A DNA stretch of 64,000 bases, from the NCBI GenBank assembly GCA_022376465.1, contig JACDTU010000033.1:1-64000 (forward strand). Direction: 5' to 3'. How positions within the stretch are numbered: position 1 is the stretch's first letter; every line of letters begins with the position of its first letter. The stretch is from Cubamyces lactineus (taxonomy: Eukaryota > Basidiomycota > Agaricomycetes > Polyporales > Polyporaceae). Position numbers and translations under genes: made by a program. This document shows positions 55,570 through 64,000 of the stretch, one piece after another. The notes below the pieces were generated by a model. The model saw nothing but the letters and a program-made list of their open reading frames with translations. It made no database searches and was not told where the DNA came from.

Positions 55570-56924
55570 TCACTCGCGCAGCTTATCGGGCTTGTGTAAA
55601 CGCACAGGCGGCGCGGGGCGGGTAGCAAAAGCGTCGATGAGTGCGTCGAAGAACACGTCGCTCCAATCGATCTTGCTCGTGATAGCCTTTTCGCGAATGA
55701 GCGAAAAGCCCTGGCGCACCAGTTCGGCGTCGCGGAGCTGTCCATCGTTTGTGAGCCTTGACATTGAATTGAGAGAGGATGGCGAGGCGACTCACGCGGA
55801 AGGAGTCGAACGTGACATCCACGCGGGTCACGTATAAGTTCACGCTGCTCACTGGATTGTTGAACGTCCGGACGAGGTCGATAGGGAAGTGCCACAGCGA
55901 CGATACGAGTTGCCTATGACATCGCAAGTCTACAGTCAGCCCTGGTACCCAGCTGCGACATATGCGGTACCGCTCACGTCAACCACGCGCGCGGAGCGAC
56001 ACGCTCGAACGGAAAGTGCACATGCACCCAACGACACTCTTCCGCGACCATCGCGAAGCTGCCGCGGTCCTCTGCCCAGTTCCGGCGCATCTGCGAGTCG
56101 ATCCGGCCGAATGTGTATATGCGCCCCTCCTTGTTGTTGATGTGCACGCCACGCGCTACGACGCTGAATCGCAGCTCGTCGTCGTCGGCCGAACGCAGCG
56201 GCCCCGTCTTGTTCTCGTCCGCGCGCGCGAGCGCGTCTGCCTCTTCTTGGTGTGTGTACCTCGCGTAACCGTTGCTCTTGGTGCGGCTCGCTGGAGAACA
56301 GCAGCCGCACTGTTCATCCTCGTCAGAAGACATGGGCTCCTCTGGATCGAGTTTGGCTTTGGGATCGGTGTAGGCGGCGGGTTTGTCCTTCTCATGCTCT
56401 GAGAATCCTGCAAAGCGGATGGCCGTGCGGAAGACGTCTGCGCGGAGGAACTCGCCGGTGAGGAAGGTGCCGACGATGTTCTCGCGCAGCTGCTGGATCC
56501 AGTAAGGCGTCGCAGTGCTCTTGTGGACTTTGATGCGGAGACCGTCGATAGTGACATGCGCCCATGGCCCGGACGTGAACCTGAAGAGTACAGGGAAGAA
56601 CCAGACGATTATCTCTAGTTTGGAGGTGGAGATGTCGCCGGTGGAGGATGTGTATAGGACGTCGTTGACGGTGAGGGTAAGCCACCGAGGATCATCTCGC
56701 CGGGGTAAGTGGAGTTGCCATGTGATGGACGACGCGGTATATGTGAATGAGTAGGACTTGTTGTAGAGCGCCCCTCCGTAGCGTATCGCATACGCTGCGG
56801 ACGGAGAAAGACGTTTGATGCGTAAACGTTGTCCGCCAAGCGGACGATTGAGGATGTACGACCAAAAAGCAAGGCAGAAGTATAGCCACAGACGAGAAGC
56901 AAAGACCAGTGATGAATCTGACAT
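55570..56924 (-). CDS. Conserved membrane-anchored protein of unknown function
   Basis: Exons 55978-56924, 55796-55913 and 55570-55737 give 410 residues. The N-terminus (LWLYFCLAFWSYIL) is a likely membrane anchor. The body alternates short beta-strand-like segments (WQLHLP, WLTLTVNDVLY, IIVWFFPVLFRF, WAHVTIDGLRIKV, RFSVVARGVHI, VNLYVTRVDVTFDSF), a pattern reminiscent of the beta-groove of chorein/RBG lipid-transfer proteins. That resemblance is my inference and rests on pattern only. A linker with acidic DEDEQCGCC and a cluster of polar residues divides it. The C-terminal 55 residues are helical and basic. I have no family name for it. It is divergent from the unknown acidic membrane protein. 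Confidence 0.7.
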
Positions 56925-57727
56925 GGTCTGGCAGATTCACTGTCGCTTCATGGGATAGTCACAAGAGGGAGAGGAACGAGAAGACGGAGGAGGCAGAAGA
57001 GACACGCTTTGGCAGCTATAGGACCAGGATTGGGAGTAGCTGTCGACGTAGGTGGCGCCCTCCGCAGCATCGCGGTCATCGCAGACATCCGCGAAACTCG
57101 AGCAAACGATCGATTTCAGACTTTCAACGATCGAACCCCTGCGTCGTTGGCCTCCACCAGTGACCACAGAGCCATGGCCCTATTAGCTGCCAGCCGGGTT
57201 GAAGTCAGTACTAGAGTAGTTGTCAGTAGAAGGGCGTATGGAGCCTCAGTCAGAGTTTGTCATGCGGCGATGCGACTTGTCTCCAGTAACGAGCATGCCG
57301 CCTGTAGAGTAGAGCTGCCGGCTGTGCAACGAGGCGATTGGATGAAGTGTGTATCCAGCTGTGGTCGATACGATAGCTGCTGCCATACTGTAGTCCCACC
57401 GGTGGTCGTTCAAAGGTGCTTAAAGTTAAGCGCCCCTGCTAAATGCATGACGGTCGGCCGGTCCGACAATCCATAACGGGCGCTAACGCCGCTCGGGATG
57501 GTTGAGCGCTGCTACTCCGGGTCCGAGAACCAGGTCGTCCGAGTGCTTTGACCAGGACCATCTCGGTCACTGCTCTGGGTATTCCGCCCACTTGCTGCCT
57601 TTTCCTTAGATACCCTCCCTTCGCGATACCCATCGACTTTGCGTCCTTCTTCCCACCGCACGCTTCCGATATCATCTCGACCACGCCTCATCCTCGTGCC
57701 GCCACAAGTCACTTGCTCTAGGCCGCC
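56925..57727. other. Divergent promoter region
   Basis: An 803-bp stretch between two divergent start codons. A small palindrome-like gtcggccggtccgac lies near 57452-57466. Nothing else is recognised. Confidence 0.4.
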
Positions 57728-59674
57728 ATGTACGGCTTCAAACACGTACAGTTCATTGAACACCCTGCGGAAGTGCATCAGCGAATGGATCCTGAGGGTG
57801 TTTACTTGGGCGTTTCTCTGGCGGTTCTGATATCCTTCACGACTTATGTTAGTCCCCCATCGCATCTGCATGTGGAAGTTCATCTAATCCCTTCTATCAG
57901 TATGCAATCACACTCTTTCTCGAGCTATGCAGGTCTATAGTCTCTATCAATCTTCTTATGTTACGCCCCAAAGCTACTAGCTTTGCTCCTTTCTCTGGTT
58001 TCCTCTCATCCACTCGAATCCGGAAAGCTTCGCAGCCTACACGCGGGCCAGAAGTCCCGCCACAGGTCTCCCCACTGCAGGTATGAGCGCATATCATCAC
58101 TCAGTACCCACAATTCCTTCATGATGCTCTAGATGCAGGAAGTCTCCATCGGGGGCAACGCTTCGAACGTTGACTGCTCGTCCGACACTGGCCCCCACAG
58201 TAACTCGGAAGGAACAAAGGGCGACTATCTCAGCCGGGATTCCTCCAGCATAATCCCACCACCGGTACATGAGGATACAACTGTTGGAGTCCAGGAGAAC
58301 GAGGTCACTTTGGCGGACGACTCTCTTTCCGCTACCGAAGCTAGAAAGGAGTTCAACAGTCTGGCCATCGAAGTCGACATGAATGGCCTCCAAAGCCGCG
58401 TTACTACGCCGGCGCTCGAGGCGTCTCAATTTCCCGATGGACGTCTCGAGCTTGCAAGTCCGGATGCCTCGGTCGATGACACGCAGCCCGATGCGTCTTC
58501 TCGCAGCCCGCTTCTACTACCCGCTCAAACGCCTTTATGCACCATAGAGGAGTGCGACTACGAGGACTCCTTGCAGCCTTCTGCCGCTTCCGCTGCTTGC
58601 CTCTCGGAGCTTGACCGTGATGTTACTTCATCTGTGGAACCTCGGCGTGAGCCTGCAATAGGCAATTCAACCGACGTCCACTGCCATGAAGTGACTGCGG
58701 AAACGTCTGCTGATTCTGGTCTACCCCATCCTGGAACTACTTCCGTCGACGCGCCTACGAAACTTCCGTGTGGTTATCCTGAGTCTACCAACTCTGCTCT
58801 TCCGCCAAACGACTCGCCATACTGTCCAAGCGAGTACGCAGCCTCAGTTTTTGGCATAGACCCCACAGAAGGCCTGGTGCATAGCATCAACAACGAGGGC
58901 TCCTACCCCATCATGCACTCTGCCCTTTTCGTCGTGACCGCCGATGCCGATATCGACAACGGCAACCACACGTCTGGGGCGGAAACCGATCATGATACTG
59001 ACTGGACGCCTGTTGACCACGACGAATATGACCCTGCGTCCAGCCCTATTGACGCCGCAACAACGGTTTGTGGCGAGGGTGTGGTCAAGGAGCAGCTCTC
59101 CTCAAGCGATACTCTCGTGGCGTCTGCTATGCTCCTCGAGGATAGCGATTCAATCTGTGCAACGTATGCGCCTTCCGAATCCAGGTGCCCTTCTCCGGAT
59201 GCGCTACCGACCGAAGAGAACAACGCACCTATCCTGCTGGCGCCACCCTCTTCTCCCGTCGAATTATCGCGCATTCCGCACATTACCCTGTCGGAGGCAA
59301 CGAACAGCCAAGCTCCTACTCCGAGTCCATTCCCCGAGTCCATAATGACGGAGGACGACTACATTGGTCCCTTACCGAAAGCACCTCGCGTTCGCGTGCA
59401 CACTCCGGAGAACCCAGATTGGGCGGTCGCGCCTGACGAACCTGTTAGACGGCCGACTACCAACCACCGGGGCGCGAGAGGAGAGAAGGGCAGGCAGCAC
59501 AAGAACAAGGAAAGCGCTGTGGAGGAGAAGAGAGGCCCTGGGTCTCGGCCGAAGGAGAAGGAGCGAAGGAAAGTGGTCCGTGCACCCGCGAAGACGAAAG
59601 ATGTGGCCCAGGGGCAGGGAGGTGATCCACGGGCGAGGCGACGGTCCGCGCGGCTGGTCCAAGCGCAGACGTGA
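57728..59674 (+). CDS. Hypothetical membrane protein with long acidic disordered tail
   Basis: Exons 57728-57847, 57901-58080 and 58133-59674 join to 613 residues. Residues about 27-60 are hydrophobic (GVYLGVSLAVLISFTTY, then ITLFLELC), suggesting one or two membrane helices rebuilt across the first intron. Everything after about residue 100 is low in hydrophobics, rich in Ser, Asp, Glu and Pro, and probably disordered. The last 80 residues switch to strongly basic (KEKERRKVV, RARRRSARL). No domain is recognised. The splice sites are good and the third exon is a single 1.5-kb open frame, so the gene is likely real. Membrane tethering plus a basic tail could suit a scaffold, but that is speculation. 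Confidence 0.6.
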
Positions 59675-60140
59675 CAGGGTAACGCTATGTTCAATCCGAG
59701 ATATGAAAATCAGCGTAGATTATAGGAAGTAGATAATGATGGATACGGACTGACGACTTATGACACACTATGCCTCCCATACAATATTTTCGCCTGGATT
59801 CTTGTATGTTGTAATCCTTACTCTTGTATCCCTATTCTTAGATCAGGCTGGATCTCATTCTCTCATCATTCTTTCACAAACTTGCATACGATATGGTGTT
59901 TTATTGATGGAGCACATAGTGACGGTTAAGGGAGGAAGGCCTTCATTATGGGCGCAAAAATCCCTCATGCGTCCAATGCTCACAGGCGCCGCCCTCAGTG
60001 AATATCCGGAGTTCAGTAGAATGTGACATAGGTCACATGACCATGACTCTCTGGCCGAAAACGGACAACCTGTTTAGCCAGTGGCGCGTCTCGGTCAGAC
60101 CGTTCTCTGTTCTGTACCACCACCGTCCCTCACCTCCAAC
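59675..60140. other. Intergenic, promoter of the ISWI gene
   Basis: A 466-bp stretch, AT-richer at 59740-59900 (likely the 3' end of the preceding gene). No gene is recognised. Confidence 0.4.
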
Positions 60141-63100
60141 ATGAGCTCTGTGCGTGGCTCACGCTAACCCTCCGTTCTCACGTGCCGTACTCAAACCATG
60201 ATTCTAGCATCTAGAGGTGCCCGTAGAAGAAGACGTGCTCAGCGACGTTGTGCCGAGCAACATCGTTTCGCGTCAGGTCGGTATATCAGTTTACTTACTT
60301 GCACGCGCAGCTGAACCTGTGTGCGATGCAGGAGAGCGAAGGTGTGGAGAGCGAGTATGACGAGGGGGCTGCGGAGGAGATGGAAGTAGACGAGCTGCAC
60401 AGCGAGAGCGGTGAGAAGGTGAGTGCCCAGCCGTGCTTGCATGCCTCCACATGTCCTGCGGCGCGCCCGTGTCGTCCCGTCAACCGCGATTAAGCTGGTC
60501 CACAATATCGTACACCACAATACACGCACCGTTACGTGGACAAAACGCGTCTCCTTTCTTGATATCCGAGGCTTGTCATGCTCTGGCGTACGGCCACTGA
60601 CCTCTTCGTCCCTAGGATAACGCCGATGGCGCACCCTCCCCCGCGAAGCTGGCGAAAATGCAAGCCTCTGAGGAGAGGCAGAAGAAGAAGCAGAAGCGGA
60701 AAGCCGAGGAGGGTCAGCTGCAGGCGAAGCGGCAAGAGATGGACAAGGCTAAGGTGAGTCTTGACTTCCACTTCGCCACGCCACGAGTGCGCCAGTGCCG
60801 GAACCCCCGCAAGATGTGTGGCCAAAGTCACACTGAAGCATTTCAATGCCCCTCACCAAGGCATGCCTGGGAACCGCTGGCAAACGTCGTCATACGAAGA
60901 TCTCGGCGCCTGTGCTCTCTGGTTCTGGTTCGTTGCTGCTGGCTACGCTGTGTCGCGGTGTGCTTCGGGTTTGCGGCATCGGCATTGCTACTGCTCTCAA
61001 TTCCGGGTCTTGGCTACAATGCTCTCCTCTGCAACACACAGTACTCCCCACCAATACTCCTGGCGTACTGATGTACCGGCACTGGCGCCATCCTACCTCG
61101 GTTTTGTGTTGTGGGGCTCTCCGTGCTCACAACCAAGTAGATTTCAGATGCTGTGAAGCGTTACTCTTACCTCCTCGGTCAAACGGAGCTGTTCAAGCAC
61201 TTTGTTGACCTCAAGGTATGCGGATAGCTGATAGCAGTGTAATGTAGCTCACTCTGCGTCTCGACATATAGAAAGCGCGTGACCCCGAGTATGCTGCAAT
61301 GCTTGACGCGCAACCAAAGCCCAAGGGCCGAGGGCGGAAGAAGGCCGTGTATGTGGTTCTGCTTGTCACGTGTACGATTGTCGATTGACCCCGCTTGATA
61401 GCGACAAGGTGGCACGGCACCGGAAGTCCGAGAAGGAGGAGGACGAAGAGCTGCTCAAAGATGGCGAACTGGCTGCAGATGGCGCTGACCAGCCCTTCGT
61501 ATTCGAGGAGTCGCCAAGCTGTAGGTGAATTCTTGGTATGAAGCTCACGTTCCAAGGCTCACCGAATGCTAGTTATCAACGGCACAATGCGACCGTACCA
61601 ACTCCAGGGCTTGAACTGGATGGTTTCCCTACACCACAATGGCTTGAATGGTATTCTCGCAGATGAGATGGTACGACACGCTTACATACAATGTAGAACG
61701 CCACAGTCTGACTTCTGGTCTTGCATATAGGGTCTTGGTAAGACGCTGCAGACAATCTCGTTCTTGGCATACCTCCGCCACTATCGAGATATTCGTGGGC
61801 CTCATCTGATCGTCGTCCCGAAATCAACGCTTCAGAACTGGTCGCGCGAGTTTGAGAAGTGGACGCCGGACGTGAACACCGTGCTGCTCACCGGCTCGAA
61901 AGAGGAGCGTGCGGAAATCATTGCGTCAAGACTTATCCCTCAAGACTTTGACGTGCTTATAACGACGTACGAGATATGCTTGATTGAGCAGAGCGCCCTC
62001 AAGAAGTTCTCGTTCGAGTACATCGTCATCGACGAGGCGCACCGTATCAAGAACGTCGACTCCATCCTCTCGAAGATTGTGCGCTCGTTCATGTCGCGCG
62101 GGCGACTACTCATCACGGGTACCCCGCTGCAGAATAACATGAAGGAGCTATTCGCCCTGCTCAGCTTCATCTGTCCTGAGATCTTCTCAGACTATGAAGA
62201 TCTGGAGAGCTTCTTGCACAAGGACGACGCGCAGTCAGATGGAGACGAAGAGAAGAGCAAGAAAGTCGTGGAGGCTCTGCACAAGATTCTGCGCCCATTC
62301 CTGCTCCGTCGTGTGAAGAGTGATGTCGAGAAGAACCTGCTGCCTAGTAAGTGTCGCTCTACCCACGAGAGGTTCGGTGATTGACTCTTCTACTACAGAG
62401 AAGGAGATCAATATTTACGTCGGTCTTACCGAGATGCAGCGGAAGTGGTACCGTTCCGTACTCGAGAAGGATATTGACGCCGTCAATGGTATATAGTCCT
62501 GCTCGTGAACAGCGCACGATGAAACTAACATGAATTGTCTCAGGCCTGACCGGCAAGAAGGAGGGCAAGACGCGGCTCATGAACATCGTCATGCAGCTGC
62601 GCAAGGTCACTTGCCATCCATACCTCTTCGATGGCGCGGAACCCGGGCCACCGTACACTACTGACGAGCATCTGATCGAGAACTCGGGCAAGATGGTCAT
62701 TTTGGACAAGCTCCTCAAGAACATGAAGGCGAAGGGTTCTCGTGTCCTCATCTTCAGTCAGATGAGTCGAATGCTCGACATTCTCGAGGATTACTGCTTG
62801 TTCAGGGGATACAGTACGTATACATTCAGTGCCGGCCACATACGGCCACTGACGACACTTTCTCAGAGTACTGCCGTATTGACGGTGGCACCGCTCACGA
62901 CGACCGTATCGTCGCTATCGACGAGTACAACAAGCCTGACAGCGACAAGTTCATCTTCCTCCTCACCACGCGCGCTGGTGGTCTCGGTATCAACTTGACC
63001 ACTGCAGATATTGTCGTGTTGTACGACAGTGACTGGAACCCGCAGGCCGATCTGCAGGCTATGGACCGTGCGCATCGTATCGGCCAGACGAAACAGGTCT

Positions 63101-64000
63101 ACGTCTTCCGCTTCATCACTGAGGGCAGTGTTGAGGAGCGTATGCTGGAGCGGGCGGCGCAGAAGCTGAGGCTAGACCAGCTTGTTATTCAGCAAGGACG
63201 AACACAAGCGACGAAAGGTTAGTACTGGTCTGAGTCTCACCCGGTCCCGTTCACCGAGCACGTGTCCCCCAGCTGCGAACAAGGAGGAACTTCTCGAGAT
63301 GATCACGCACGGTGCTGAGCATATCGTCAACTCAAACGATGAGTAAGTCGCCTGCACAGTAGATCGGTAGAAGACTCTTGGCTAATCATGCCACAGCTTG
63401 ATGGTCAACGATGATATCGACGCCATCATCCAGCGCGGCGAGGAACGTACCCAGCAGCTCAACAGCAAGTACGAGGGCTTGACGTTCGAGGACTTGAGCA
63501 ACTTCAAGTCCGAGGCGTCCGTGCAGCAGTGGGAGGGCGAGGACTTCCGCGGGCAGCGCAAGGCGCTGCAGTTCAACCCTCTGTCGCTGTCCAAACGGGA
63601 GCGTAAGCTCAACTACTCGGTTGATAGCTACTTCAAGGAGACTATGCGCGCGGGCCCGTCGAAGACGGAGAAAGCGCCCAAGATCCCTCGCGCACCGAAA
63701 CAAATCCAGATGTGAGTCAGGTCCTAGAGTGACGCACGAAGGGCGGAACTGATGATTACCTCACGACAGGCAAGACTTCCAGTTCTTCCCTCCACGGCTC
63801 GCGGAGCTTCAGGAACAGGAGCTGGCGGCGCACAAGAGGATGAATGATATTCCTGCGACGTTGCGCGAGCCCGCGGGTCCTGAGGACACGCCCGAGAAGC
63901 TCGAAGAAGAGCGGCGTCAGGCGCAGGAATTCATCGACAATGGTTAGCAAATAAAACGAGTGTGGACTCGATTGGATGCTGACAGGCTGTACAGCGGAGC
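60141..64000 (+). CDS. ISWI-type SNF2 chromatin remodelling ATPase (3' end beyond window)
   Basis: ATP-dependent nucleosome-sliding motor. Exons seen: 60141-60149, 60208-60276, 60332-60418, 60616-60753, 61141-61215, 61272-61348, 61402-61520, 61573-61670, 61731-62346, 62399-62488, 62544-62813, 62867-63217, 63273-63342, 63397-63711, 63770-63942 and the start of another at 63995. About 850 residues are present. The N-terminus is acidic, then Lys-rich (AutoN-like area). The ATPase has [21 protein letters not shown] and ITGTPLQNN; the second RecA lobe has [13 protein letters not shown] and [11 protein letters not shown]. The HAND-domain entry ([17 protein letters not shown]) points to ISWI rather than CHD or INO80. 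SANT and SLIDE should follow outside the window. Exon 1 is only MSS. The P-loop is split by an intron. Confidence 0.93.

Overview
The window looks like nuclear DNA of a mushroom-forming basidiomycete (Agaricomycetes, plausibly a polypore). The grounds are compact genes cut by many 38-75 nt GT-AG introns, a fungal Ty1/copia element, and proteins typical of such fungi: a basidiomycete-type HNH-domain protein, a HET-domain protein, Urc4, an expanded G-alpha and a mucin-like membrane protein. Exon models were assembled by hand from splice signals and reading phase. For nearly all genes the summed exon length is a multiple of three and conserved motifs join correctly across introns, but no transcript data were available.

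Layout. 1-5584: most of an intact Ty1/copia retrotransposon. The window starts inside its primer-binding site, and the 3' LTR ends at 5584. 5585-6238: the 3' part of an HNH-domain gene into which the element inserted. 6671-14327: inositol monophosphatase (+), proteasome alpha-5 (-), an NAD(P)-dependent epimerase/reductase (-), an ESS1/Pin1 prolyl isomerase (+) and a PEP-mutase/isocitrate-lyase family enzyme (-). 14895-22326: a MOSC (mARC-like) protein (+), an intron-containing tRNA-Asp (-), a RidA-family protein (+), an unknown zinc-finger-like/SAM-like protein (+) and Urc4 (-). 22778-26194: a long intronless HET-domain gene (-). 26672-39037: Exo84 (-), a small coiled-coil protein (+), THO subunit Hpr1/THOC1 (+), UDP-glucose 4-epimerase (+) and a 14-exon MFS transporter (+).

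39038-47183 is about 8.1 kb without a recognisable gene, striking against the tight packing elsewhere. It ends in a pyrimidine-rich promoter for an atypical G-protein alpha subunit (47184-50061). After another gene-poor 2.1 kb come a Ser/Thr-rich single-pass membrane protein (52218-55145), a membrane-anchored protein of unknown function (-, 55570-56924), an unknown acidic membrane protein (+, 57728-59674) and the 5' two thirds of an ISWI-type remodeller (60141 to the window end).

The genes are mostly unrelated housekeeping functions (secretion, proteasome, mRNA export, chromatin, sugar and pyrimidine metabolism), with no sign of a metabolic cluster. I found no obvious undescribed system. The most interesting items are the element-disrupted HNH gene, the G-alpha lacking the catalytic Gln and N-terminal lipidation signals, duplicated symmetric exons in the mucin-like gene, two GC-AG introns, several micro-exons and the 8.1-kb gene desert.
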